DNA of 64,000 nt, taken from the NCBI GenBank assembly GCA_021397845.1, contig JAHSVC010000065.1, positions 1,798,001-1,862,000 on the forward strand, in the 5' to 3' direction. The notes under the pieces were generated by a model, which saw only the letters and a program-made list of their open reading frames with translations, was not told the DNA's origin and searched no databases. Shown here piece by piece: positions 21,243-31,898 of this stretch. A program made the translations under genes and the position numbers. Numbering within the stretch: position 1 is the first letter of the stretch; each line of letters starts with the position of its first letter. This DNA is from Areca catechu. Its lineage: Eukaryota > Streptophyta > Magnoliopsida > Arecales > Arecaceae.

Positions 21243-22010
21243 GGTGTTGTTCTGGTTGAAGTGCCAAATGGTGTTGTCCCAAGCATGTGATGTTGTCCCT
21301 TGATGATGTGGCATGACATGTCCAAACATGACATGTGTTATGACATGTCCAAACATGACATGTGTTGATGTCCAAATTCTTGAAAAGGTGGCACCAAGAC
21401 TTGGTTGCATGAGGCAAGTGACTTGGGCTAGCATATGGAGTCACATGGCTTGTCTTGAGCTAGCACATGGGATCACATGGGTCTTCAATTGGGTGCACAT
21501 GGGATGTTGACTTGGATGCACATGAAGTCACATGGGTCTTCAATTGGGTCCCCCATATATTACAAGACTCAACTAATCACATGACTCAACTAATCACATA
21601 ACTCAACTAATCACATTTACTCAATGAATAACCAACTAATAATTATAAGACTCAAAACCAAATAACTAAAGCCCCACTTTATCAATTGATCAATAGGCAT
21701 AACCAATAAAATAAAATCGCTTAAGTTGGTAAATTGGGTTTGACCCAAACTAGATTTTGATATAACCTGATAAATAGGGTTTATATACAAATCCTAATTG
21801 GTAAAAGGGGTTTGGCCCAAAAGGCTAAAAAATAAAAACTTTAATTACAGTTAGTAAAAAGAGTTAAACCCAACTAAACCAAAATAACATAATTTAAAAT
21901 AAAATATTTATAGTTGGTAAAAGGGGTTGGGTTCAGGGCTTTATTCATAAGTGATCTATAGGGATGTGGGTTCAACCTGTCAATATTTTCTGGTCCTGGT
22001 GTCCACACCA
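21243..22010 (-). repeat. 3' LTR of C1, partial
   Basis: Parallels 24795-25374 closely and extends past it to the terminus GTCCACACCA, which on the element strand is TGGTGTGGAC. Contains the CATGACATGTCC repeats (21310-21362). Confidence 0.85.
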
Positions 22011-22271
22011 ATTCTCCCCAGGTGAGAGAAACTCGACCCTGTCGAGTATGGGTCAATGTCACTATGATAGCGCTCCAGTAAGTCTGGGTCAACTCTCTGC
22101 AAGTCCTCTCTAGTGATCCAAGAATTATCAGTCTCAGGTCATCCTTACCAATGACCAGATATCACCGGTAATCTTTGCTCCGGATAGCGATGATCTTGTC
22201 ATCCAAGATCCGCTCGATCTTGTCTCTCCGGGCTGGTGGTATGGCAGGTGGACATACATGGATACCAAAAA
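22011..22271 (-). pseudogene. Isolated chromodomain remnant between the C1 LTRs
   Basis: Element strand from 22271: TTTTTGGTATCCATG (primer-site-like), then directly PPAIPPARRDKIERILDDKI and a YLV segment of a chromodomain, ending with the ACTCGAC/GTCGAGT hairpin (22031-22047) and GGGGAGAAT. The codon at 22139-22141 is TGA in the same place as in C2 and E. Everything from Gag to the integrase tail is deleted. There is no start codon context, so it is not a working gene. Confidence 0.75.
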
Positions 22272-24135
22272 TGATATGGGATAATAATTAAAACTAAATT
22301 ACTGATATTAAGATCTAATTAGCAAAGAAAAATAGTGATTAATTTTTTTAATAATTCTTGGATTTTTTAAGAATACTCAAAATATGTAATTAAGGAAACT
22401 AGTTCTAGTAAACTACCCGCATAAGTAAACCTACAAAATTATTAGAAAAACAGGACTTGGTGGCTGAGAAACCACCGTAAACTAGGGTCTACCTATCAAC
22501 AAATCAGAAATTAAAAAGAAGGAAATAGGTTTTAAATTTTACCAACAAAAATCGCTCCTTTGAAATAGATATGGCAGGACTCTCAAGATTCTGTGGCAGG
22601 GTTTCAAGAACTCGATCCCGAGCTTCGATCTTTCGTGCGATACTGGTTTCGAGGCAAGAACACCTGATTTTGATTCCTGATCACCTGCAAACACTCAACA
22701 AAGAGAAATCAAATTAGAAAGTAACAAAGGAAAGAATAATAGAAAAAAAAGGTTAGAAGTGGTGGTTTTTGGATTTTCTGGATGGAAGGAAGGATAACTA
22801 GGGCCATACACCCCGGATGCTCTGTAGAACAAAGGAAAAGGGCCTCACACCCCGCGATGCACATAGCAAAGGAAGAAATTCAACAGCATAATGTCTTTAT
22901 TAATGAATAAGTAAAAAACAACAATTAAATTTTTTTATTATTTTTGGATTTTTAGAGACTCAAAGTATGCAATTAGGGAACTAGTCAATTAGTTTATACC
23001 CATACAAGTAGATATAACAAAGTAATTAAAAAATCAGGATTTGATGATTAAGAAATCATAGTAAACTAGGGTCTACTTATCAAGGGATCATAAATCAAAG
23101 AGTAAGGAAGGGGTTTTAAATTTTACCAACGAAGATTAACTCTCTCGATGTAGATCAGTTGGGAATCTTAGGATCTTGCGGCAGGGCTCGATCTTTGAGC
23201 TCCGATCTTCCATGATATTGGTTCTAAGGCAAGAACACCTAACTTTAGTTCCTGATCACCTGCAAACACTTAACAAAGAAGATCGAACATTAGAATGAAG
23301 CAAAGAAGAAAAATGATGGAAAGTAAAAGGGAAGAGGGAAGGAAGAAGTCGGCTAGGGTTTTTTGATGTCTAGATAAGTAGGGCCTCACACCCCACGATG
23401 TTCCATAGAACAAAGGAAAAGGGCCTCAGACCACGCGATGCCATAGCAAAAGAAGAAATTTGACAGTATGTCATTGTATTGAAGAATAATAAATTGATGC
23501 AGGACAATAATTAAAACTAAAATATTGATATTAAGATCTAATTAGCAAAAAAAAATAGAGATTAAATTTTTTAATAATTTTTGAATTTTTTAAGAAGACT
23601 CAAGATATGTAATTAAGGAAACTAGTTCTGGTTAACTATCCGTACACCTACAAAGTAACTAAAAAAGCAGGACTTGGTGGCTGAGAAACCACCGTAAATT
23701 AGGGTTATCTATCAACAAATCAAAGATTAAAGAGAAGGGAATAAGTTTCAATTTTACCAACGAAGAAATGCTCTTCCGAATCGAATTTGACAGGACTCTC
23801 AAGATCTTTGCAGCAGGGTTTCAAGATCCCGATCCCGGGCTCTGATCTTCCATGCAATGCTGATTTCGAGACAAGAATATCTAACTTTGATTCCATATCA
23901 CTTGTAAACACTCAACGAAGAAAACTAAAGTTAGGAAGCAGTGAAGGAAGGAAAAAGAATGGAAGGGAAGGGTTAGAAGTGGTTGTTTTAGGATTTTCTG
24001 GATGGAATGAAGGATAACTAGGGCCTCACATCCCGTAATGTTCTGAAGAACAAAGAAAAAGGGCCTCACACCCTGCGATGCACATAGCAAAGAAAGAAAT
24101 TCGATAGCATAATGTCTTTATTGATGAATAATAAT
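22272..24135 (-). repeat. Three tandem R-U5-like units in the C1 5' LTR
   Basis: Unit 1 22272-22912, unit 2 about 22913-23494, unit 3 23495-24135. All contain in order the 'ggacttggtggctgagaaaccacc' block, 'ggcaggactctcaag', 'gatcacctgcaaacactcaac' and 'gggcctcacaccccgcgatgc'. Units 1 and 3 start TGAT..GGA (an LTR end), and all units finish near GAATAA about 30 bp downstream (element strand) of the single TATA box at 24162-24170. E has only one such unit (52276-52885). Confidence 0.85.
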
Positions 24136-24161
24136 AATTATACAAGGGGAGACTGATTGGG

Positions 24162-24170
24162 TATTTATAG
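24162..24170 (-). promoter_or_regulatory. TATA box of the C-family LTR (C1)
   Basis: TATTTATAG (CTATAAATA on the element strand) in a GGGTATTTATAGACC context, repeated in E at 52906-52914. The R-U5 units start about 30 bp downstream on the element strand. Confidence 0.6.
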
Positions 24171-24862
24171 ACCCACAACCGGTAGTGTAAGGGATATAGA
24201 TACTAGTCTTTCTCTCCCTTGAACTACAACTCCTAGAATCATGCTTTAGGCAGCCTGGACTCTTGCTTGTTGGACTGATATGGACTCCTCTCAAAGTAGA
24301 CAAAATTCATGAAGCTCTCATCTCATTTGGGCACCAAGATGAGGATTGGTGAGGTGGCTTGATGTAGGGTCAAGATGCTCCTCACTTGGCCATGGTTGTT
24401 GGACTCTGGAGTCTTGATGTTGCAGGTACTTGGAGTCTTCAGTTTGGATAGGAGAGGACTCAAGAGTTTTGGTGAGACTCTTGAGTTCTGGAGACTTAAG
24501 CAGCTTCCAACCTGTTTGATCAAAACTTTTGAAGTAGAAACCCTTGGACTTCCAATACTTTGATGAATAATTTTGGTTGAAACTCTTTGGAAAATGGTGG
24601 TCGACTTCTCTTGCTTTGGCATGAAATTATTGAGATAGTGGGTGCCAATTTGGAGAACTCCTTTTGCTTTACTCTTCTTTAAAAGAAGGGGCGCCAATTC
24701 TTGCTTTCATTTAAGACATGGCATGTGGGATGTCCAAACATAAGTGACATGGAAAGTGTGCTGTCCCAATGGCAAGTAATTTTTAGACATGTCATGTATT
24801 CTTGTCCTGGTTGAAGTGCCAATGGTGCTGTCCCAAGCATGTGATGTTGTCCCCTGAGATGT

Positions 24863-24943
24863 GGCATGACATGTCCAAACATGACATGTGGCATGACATG
24901 TCCAAACATGACATGTGGCATGACATGTCCAAACATGACATGT
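24863..24943 (-). repeat. 27-bp CATGACATGTCC tandem repeat
   Basis: Three exact 27-bp units starting at 24863, 24890 and 24917, each containing ACATGTCCAAACATGACATG. The other C1 LTR has a shorter version (21310-21362) and C2 has one degraded copy near 26240. Confidence 0.9.
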
Positions 24944-25374
24944 GTTGATGTCCAAATTCTTGAAAAGGTGGCACCAAGACTTGGTTGCATGTGGCCAGTG
25001 ACTTGGGTTAGTACATGAAGTCACATGGCTTGTCTTGAGCTAGCACATGGGGTCACATGGGTCTTCAATTGGATGCACATGGGATGTTGACTTGGGTGCA
25101 CATGAAATCACATGGGTCTTCAATTGGGTCCCCCATGTATTACAAGACTCAACTATCACATGACTCAACTAATCACATGTACTCAGTGAATAACCAACTA
25201 ATAATTACAAGACTCAAAACCAAATAACTAAAGCCCCATTTGATCAATTCATCAATAGAAATAACAAGCAAAATAAAATGGCTTAAGCTGTTAAATTGAG
25301 TTTTGCCCAAACTAGGTTTTGACACAACTTGATAAATAGGGTTTTTATACAAACCTTAATTGGTAAAAGGGGTT

Positions 25375-25705
25375 TGACCTTATTGAGTATAGGGAGCCAA
25401 CTTGATTCCTAGAAAGCCATTTGGGCCTAATCCAGTCCTTGAGAGTGAACCAACCCAAGTATGTCCACCTACCATACCACCAGCCCGGAGAGACAAGATA
25501 GAGTGGATCTTGGATGACAAGATCATCGCTATCCAGAGCAAAGATTATCAGCGATATCTGGTTCGTTGGCAAGGATGACTCGAGACTGATGATTTTTAAA
25601 TCACCAGAGAGGACTTACAGAGAGTTGACCCAGACTTATTAGAGCGCTATCATAGTAACATTGACCCATACTCGATAGGGTCGATTTCTCCCACCCGGGG
25701 AGAAT
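25375..25705 (+). pseudogene. Chromodomain remnant of C2
   Basis: Readable segments: DLIEYREP at the start (with following frame change), then KIEWILDDKIIAIQSKDYQR and YLVRWQG with a TGA stop at 25576-25578, and ITREDLQRVDPDLLERYHSN. This is the aromatic-cage type chromodomain segment of chromovirus integrases. The usual ACTCGAC/GTCGAGT hairpin is mutated here (ACTCGAT, 25669-25685). GGGGAGAAT at 25697-25705 is the polypurine tract. Confidence 0.75.
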
Positions 25706-28700
25706 TGGTGTGTGCACCAGGGCTAAAAAATATCGACAGGTTGAACCCACATTCCTGTGGATCACCTGTAAATAAAATCCTGAACCCAAACCCTTTTTAC
25801 CATGTAAATATTTATTTTAAATTTTGTTATTTTGGTTTAGTTAGGGTAAACCCTTTTTACCAGCTGTAATTAGGGTTTTTATTTTTTTAGCCTTTTGGGC
25901 CAAATCCCTTTTATCAAGTTGAGTCATGTATATATATAGACAAACCCTATTTACCAGTTTGAGCCTGTATTTAATTTCTGTTATGCCTTTTGATCAAATT
26001 GGGTTCCAATTGATCAAGTGGGGCTTTAGTTATTTGCTTTCGAGTCATGTAATTATTAATTAGTTGAGTCATTGAGTCCTGTATTACAAGAGGGGACCCA
26101 AGACAACATCCCATGTGCACCCAATTGAAGACCCATGTGACCCCATGTGCTAGCTCAAGACAAGCCATGTGCTAGCCCAAATCACTTGGCATGTGCAACC
26201 TCTTCTTGGTGCCACCTTTTCAAGGATTTAGACATCAACACATGTCATGTTTGGACATATCTTTGGGACAACACTACTTGGCACTTCAACCAGGACGAGC
26301 ACATGATATGTCTAAAATTTGCTTGCCATTAAGACAACACATTTGCCACATCATTTACATCTTGGTCGGCCCATGAGAGAAGAATTAATTGGCATCCCTC
26401 CTTTTAAGATAAGTAACTAAGAAGGACTCTTCCCATTTGGTGCCATTCACTTCAAGAATTCTATGCCAAATCCAAGGAGTCGGCCCACTCTTTCTACCTC
26501 CAATGTCAAATTCCAAGGACTTTTATTTCATCTTGTCACCTAAAATGGAGAAGGTTGGAAAGGTTTCTACTTCAAGCATTTCACTCTAATAGGTTGGAAG
26601 CTGCATAAGTTCCTAGAACTCAAGAGTCTCACCAAAATTCTTGAGTCTTTTTCAATCCAGACTAAGGAGTCCACTCATCTATAGACATCTACATCATCCA
26701 GACTCCAAAGTCTAGCAATCAAGGCCAAGTGATGGAGAATCTTGACCCCACATCAAGCCACTTCATCAATCCACCACTTGGGTGCCCAAATGAGATAAGA
26801 AGCCTCTTGTTTGCACCCACTTTGAAAGGAGTCTAGATCAGCCCAGTAAGCAGAGTCCCAGACACCCAAGAGTAGGATTCTAGGAATTGTAATCCAAGGG
26901 AGAAGAAGACCATTATTTATTTTCCTTACACCACTGGTTGAGGGTCTATAAATATCCCATCAACCCCCTTTGTATTCAACAATTATTATTCATCAATAAA
27001 GACATTATGCTATCAAATTTCTTCCTTTGCTATGTATATCGCGAAGTGTGTGGCCCTTTTCCTTTGTTCTACGAAACATCACGGGGTGTGAGACCCTAGT
27101 ATCCTTCCTTTCATCCAGAAAATCCACAAAACCACCACTTCTAACCCTTTCTCTTCCATTCTTTTTCCTTCCTTTATGATGCGGGATGACTCTAAGATTA
27201 CTAAATATGCAAGAAAAATAGTAAACTAATTTTTTTATAATTTTAATTTGTAGGCTAAATTTTTAAAATTAAGTAAAGACTAGCAGAAAGAATAGTAATG
27301 CAAAGAATCATCATGATCGCAGGCATACTCATGCAAAATAATAAAAGTCAGAACCCGAGAATTGAGAAATTCCTAGCTTAGGATAGTTAACCTTCAATCA
27401 AAATAGAAATTAAGAGTAGTGAAGTTTGTACTAGTCAGAGATTGAAGAACTTGCCATTGAAGAGATTACTCAACACTCTGATTGGAGCCTGGATGATGAA
27501 GCTTCAGTTCCCTTGAAGTAGAAGGCTGATTTGGGCAGTCCTGGAAGCAAGAGGGCCTCCTTTTTGGAGGTAAAGCATCTCGGGGATCTTGCAAGCATCA
27601 GAGGTTAATCAAAGCAACAAATAAACAAAGGAAATAAACTAGGGTTTTGAAAAAATCAGGGTTAGGGTTGTGAAGAGCTGGCGGCCTGGGAAGAAGAAGA
27701 TCCTTTATTTGTTAGGCGACTAGGGCTTCTTCTCCTTGGCATCTTAGGGCTTGGAGGTAGCTAGCTTAGGCATGGACGAAAGCTTGGAGGCAGGTTCGGC
27801 CAGGGCACAAGGAGACTCAAATAAACAAGAACACCAACACAAGAACAAAACACAAGACAAAATTTCAGCAAGAGTTTATTTCATAAGATTAAAGTGATTA
27901 CAAGAGGAAGAGGGGTGGGGTATTTATAGAGTTCTCATGCCCTCTCCTTGATAGAATAGGATGTCATACATTCAGTAGGATGGGGAGAACAATTTTAAAT
28001 TCAAATACAATCCCATAAACTCAGGAATAGAAGTCCTTAATAGGTTAGGAACATGATCTTTGACCAAGTCTTCTCCTCCGCCATCCTTGGACTGATCAAC
28101 ACCTTGGATGACAAGGGCTTTGGCATGTGGACCTTGGGTAGCAATGGGCCGACTCTCCTTGGACTTTGGGCAGCCTTTGAAAGGGCTTGGTGCATGGGCT
28201 TTGGGCCCTAGAAACTAGGATGGCCTGGTATCAAGAATATTCCTTGGAATCTTGGTTTTGGGGCTCATGGGCTTGACTCCTGGGCTTGGAATCTCTTAGC
28301 CTGGGTGCTGGCATATTCCTGGAATCATGGGGTGCCCTGATCTTGGAATATTCTCTGGCATCTAGAGGGTATCAAGGCATTTGGAAGGAATTTGGAGAGC
28401 ATCTGGGTATCTTGAAGGAATCTTGGACCCTAGGGTGACAAGCAAGGTCCAATTGGCTGATATGAAGGCCTCTGGCTCTTGGATGAGGCATGGTGGAACT
28501 CCAAAGTAGGGTATCCTCTTTTCTTGTACAAAAATTGAACTGGTACTAGACTCAAACTCAAGTATAGGACTCAATAACTGGACTAGGGTTGAGACAAATC
28601 AACTAGCCTCAACTTATTACAGGACTCAATCTACTTTGTTACAAAATTATGATACATGACTAAGGTTCTAAAACCCTAATTAGTAAACGATATGGAATCC

Positions 28701-29189
28701 AGTGATCTATATCTGATCCTGGTATCTCCACCACTTTGCTGCTTTCTAATTTGATTTTTCTTTGTTAAGTGTTTGCAGGTGATCAGGAATCGAAGTCAGG
28801 TGTTCTTGCCTCGAAACCAGCTTTGCATGGAAGATCGGAGCCCAGGATCGAGATCTTGAAACCCTGCTGCGAAGATCTTGAGAGTACTGCCAGATCTACT
28901 TCAGAGGGAAAGTCTATGTTAGTAAAACAAAACCCCTTCCCTTCTCCTTAACTTCTAATTCATTGATTGATAAACCCTAGTTTACGGTGGTTTCTCAGCC
29001 ACCAAGTCCTGCTTTTCTAGTTACTTTCTAGGTTTACTTTTACGGGTAGTTAACTAGAACTAGTTTTCTTAATTGCATATTTTGAGTCTTCTTAAAAAAT
29101 CCTAAAATTATTAAAAAATTTAATCTCTATTTTTCTTTGTTAATTAGATCTTAATATCAATAATTTAGTTTTAATTTTGTCCCATATCA
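25706..29189 (+). repeat. 3' LTR of C2, split by a solo LTR
   Basis: Starts TGGTGTGTGCACCAGG and ends CCCATATCA. Without the insert (27177-28733 plus one 5-bp duplication) it is about 1.92 kb. It shows the TATAAATATCCC promoter near 26950 and a single R-U5 part (continuing 28739-29189). Short ORFs within are not genes. Confidence 0.8.
27177..28733 (-). repeat. Solo LTR of the B family (1557 bp)
   Basis: Begins TGATGCGGGATGACTC and ends GTATCTCCACCA, matching the full LTR at 7975-9552 end to end. Flanks are CTTTA (27172-27176) and CTTTG (28734-28738), a target duplication with one difference, and the C-family LTR resumes without loss. This is the product expected of recombination between the two LTRs of an inserted element. 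TATA at 27921-27929. Confidence 0.9.
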
Positions 29190-31151
29190 GCAGGTCTTCG
29201 TCTTCCCTTCCACATCTTTTTCTATGCTTTCCTTGGTAACTATCATCTATTTCGGCCCAGCTTACTCCCAATGCTGTCTGGACCATTTTCTACTTTATAG
29301 TCCTCTGTAGTCATAACAGGATCATTGCCCGCTTCTCCCTCTTCAGGGCCTTCTTTATCCTAAAGCACCACCCCTTCGATAATGGGTGGTGGTCCGTGTC
29401 TCCTCGTAAGGGGTGCTTCAAACTTGATCTGCCCACCTCCATTAAGGGGTGGAAGCATCGGTTCTTCTTCACTTCAGTTGAGAGAGCGGACTAGGTCTGG
29501 AGTAACTCGGATACTTCTCCCAATTGCCAGTCTACGATCGAGCTGGCCGATAAGGAACTAATCAACTGGCTCATCTCCTCCCAGGTCCTATACCATCGGG
29601 ATTTATTATACGAGTAGAATCTCACTGAAGCTGGGGTCATCCAGGCCCAGCCCCAGGATAAAACTTGACATCGGGCATCTTTTCTCTCAGCGATGGGCCT
29701 TGTCTAGGGCTAAGGCTAACCAATCTGTCTCATGTCACAGGAATGAGGTTCAGCTTCGAGGAGCTCCATGGAATGTCTCGAAGGAGGGCCGCTACCGTAG
29801 GGCCCGAGGGGGAGCCCAGGAAGAAGGCCTGGGAAGAACCAAGATGAGGGCCCTGCAATGGGCCCGACATCGGGGAACCAGCCATCCCACCCGCTGTGCC
29901 CAGATCATGGGGCCAAGATCCAATCGGTCGGCCTAGGAGTGATGCCGGGACTCTGATAGAGGGAGTTCCTTTGCCAACTCCAGTGGTCTCTTCCCGTGCT
30001 ACTGGCCTGACACCGTTAGGAGTGGTGGGAGCGGCAGGTGCCACTACCACTAGGATACCAACTCTGTCACCCAAAGCTGGGATTGCTGGGGATGGTCCGA
30101 CTAGTGCGATGCCTGTGCCCGTAGCTGCATCAGGTCCTGATCAGGCACTCGGTGCGGCGAGCCAGGAGGACAAAATGGTCACCTTCATCCTGCCTAGGGG
30201 CTCCATGATATCTCATGATGGGAAGATGGTAGAAGATATCTTGAATTCTCTTGTTCAACCATCGGACCGCCGGGACTGAATCTGGAGGCCAGTGTCAGAG
30301 CTTGCCACCGGCATGTTTTCTCAGCTGATGTTAGTGAGTGACCTTCAAGGCCACTTTCATGTCTTCTCTTCCCTCTGGGGGCGCTGACCATCACTTTCAG
30401 TGCAGGTGGTGATGGATGTCCAGATTCTGTGGGATGCCAACCGAGCACTGATAAGGCATGAGGTCTGCCTCCATCGAGAGAGGGATGAGGCTCGAGGTTT
30501 AATCGGCTAGGCATAGGAGAGGGAGGACTAGCTGGCTGTTGCCCAGGCTAGGGTGACAGAGCTAGAGAAGAATGGGCCGAGCTTGAGGCGGCCCTCATCG
30601 AAGAAAAAGATGCCAACTCCTGCCAGGCCGAGGAGATAGCCCTCCTGGAAGGGAGGATGCAGACCCTTCAGGCTTAGCTAGAGGAGGAAGGGGTCCGAGC
30701 TACGGGGGTAGCCGAAAAGGTGACGACAACTGTCGCGCTAATGGAGATGGCAAAGAACGAAGCTGCTGAGGCCATCCCCAGGTTTATGGCATCCCAAGCT
30801 TTCAGGGATGAGGTCACTGCGGCAGTCTTGGATTCCTTCTACCAGGGATTTAGGGACTTCAAGAATAAGGCCTTTCATTTCTATGGGCTGAAAGGGTTGG
30901 ACAACATCCAGCTTTCTCTCCCATTCTCTAGGCAGCAGGATGAGCCTGTCATGGAGGAGCCGGAGCCAGAGGAGGCTGAGGTCGAGGTGGGGCTCGAAGT
31001 CACCCAGGATGCTCCACAAGTGATCGAGGTCACCTGCTGGCCCGAAAGGAGCCTACAACCGATGCATAGGTTTCACTCTTCTTCTTTTTTGTACTTAGAA
31101 TCCTGGAAGGGCTCCTATTCTATTGGGGTGCTTCATAGGAGATGTACATAA
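29190..31151 (+). pseudogene. Antisense extra ORF of Tat2
   Basis: Runs opposite to pol. From 29193 it reads GLRLPFHIFFYAFLGNYHLF, then in shifted frames SHNRIIARFSLFRAFFILKH, NGWWSVSPRKGCFKLDLPTS and IKGWKHRFFFTSVERAD, which are the conserved blocks of the plant 'putative gypsy type transposon' domain. A low-complexity Pro/Gly/Ala part follows (29665-30279), then coiled-coil (about 30540-30720) and a C-terminal frame 30720-31151 with FRDEVTAAVLDSFYQGFRDF and an acidic run. Frameshifts and stops occur. Tat1 keeps the N-terminal and coiled-coil parts of the same gene. Confidence 0.8.
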
Positions 31152-31586
31152 AACTCTATCAATGAAACATTCCCCCTTTAATGACTGCCATTCTTTCTCT
31201 CTTTCCTTCTCTCTCTTTCTTTTTTTTTGGCTTGAGGCAAAGGTTCCTGGGAACCCCTTGTTCGTTTTTCCTTTTTAATTTTGGAAGTCATGCCGGCCCA
31301 ATTGCAAGACTTCTGAATCCTCTTGCTTTGTCTTATTATGAGTCGAGCGATAGATGGTGGGACTTATTTGGAGTTCCCATTTGACATCTCTAGACTATGA
31401 GCAAGACTTCAGGATTACTTGATTCGCCAGGCTATGAGTCGAGTAGTAGATGGTGGGACTTGCTTGGAGTTCCTATCTGACATCTTCGGACTGTGAGCAA
31501 GGCTTCAGGATGTTAGATTTCCTGATCCCAAGGGTAGATTTGCTGGTGTTCTCTGGCTCTAGAGGTGGGTCTGCTGGCTCTGAGTG
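31152..31586. other. Tat2 spacer between antisense ORF and repeat array
   Basis: Contains a pyrimidine run (ctttctctctttccttctctc, 31175-31215) and a 'ggatgttagatt' type sequence with a loosely repeated 'atgagtcga.cgatagatggtgggactt' block (31340-31400 and 31435-31495). No gene is supported. Confidence 0.6.
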
Positions 31587-31800
31587 TCGGGTTTCATAAG
31601 TTTCCAGGCTTAGAGTGCTGGGCTTCATAAGTTTTCGAGCTTAGGGTGCCAAGCTTCGTAAGTTTCCAGGTTTAGGATGCCGGGCTTCGTAAGTTTTCGG
31701 CTTAGGGTGCAAGGCTTCATAAGTTTCTGGGCTTAGAGTACCGAGCTTTGTAAGTTTTCTGGCTTAGAGTGCCAAGCTTCGTAAGTTTTCGGACTTAGCC
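31587..31800 (-). repeat. 36-bp tandem repeat in Tat2
   Basis: Six units of GGGCTTCATAAGTTTCCAGG-like sequence followed by 'cttagagtgcc', about 35-37 bp each. It occupies the same place (between pol and the antisense ORF) as the 93-bp array of Tat1 but has an unrelated sequence. Confidence 0.85.
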
Positions 31801-31898
31801 TGCTAGACTTAGAGTCGGACGGATGAGTTCCTGCATAGGTGAAAAACAAGATTGCACCAAAAAGGAACTTGATTTTATTGAGGGATGGCCTTACATTA

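Larger units (their letters stand above)
21243..25374 (-). mobile_element. Element C1: chromovirus derivative with a 261-bp internal region
   Basis: Two same-orientation C-family LTR copies (21243-22010 and 22272-25374) flank only 261 bp containing a primer-site-like TTGGTATCC, part of a chromodomain, the hairpin and a polypurine tract. Related copies are C2 and E. The left LTR is cut by the SIRE-like LTR, and the right LTR loses its last about 200 bp at the junction with C2. Confidence 0.75.
24136..25374 (-). repeat. U3 part of the C1 5' LTR, truncated
   Basis: Matches 52886-53770 in E loosely and 21243-21805 in the other C1 LTR closely. It stops at 'taaaaggggtttg', where the plus-orientation C2 sequence begins. 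The frames seen on the minus strand (for example 24323-24697) are not conserved in other copies. Confidence 0.8.
25375..29189 (+). mobile_element. Element C2: C-family chromovirus derivative, 3' end only
   Basis: Reads on the plus strand: 331 bp of integrase tail/chromodomain, a polypurine tract, then a 3' LTR interrupted by a B-family solo LTR. It faces C1 head to head in mirrored order. At the right end it stops at CCCATATCA (29189) inside the antisense ORF of Tat2. The left end is a truncation joined to the C1 LTR. Confidence 0.8.

Noticed and set aside
24323..24697. A 124-codon minus-strand frame
   Set aside because: Within the C-family U3; not open in E or C2.
29730..30074. A minus-strand frame opposite the Tat2 extra ORF
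   Set aside because: Shadow of the Pro/Gly/Ala-rich part of the antisense ORF on the plus strand, which has the recognisable domain blocks.
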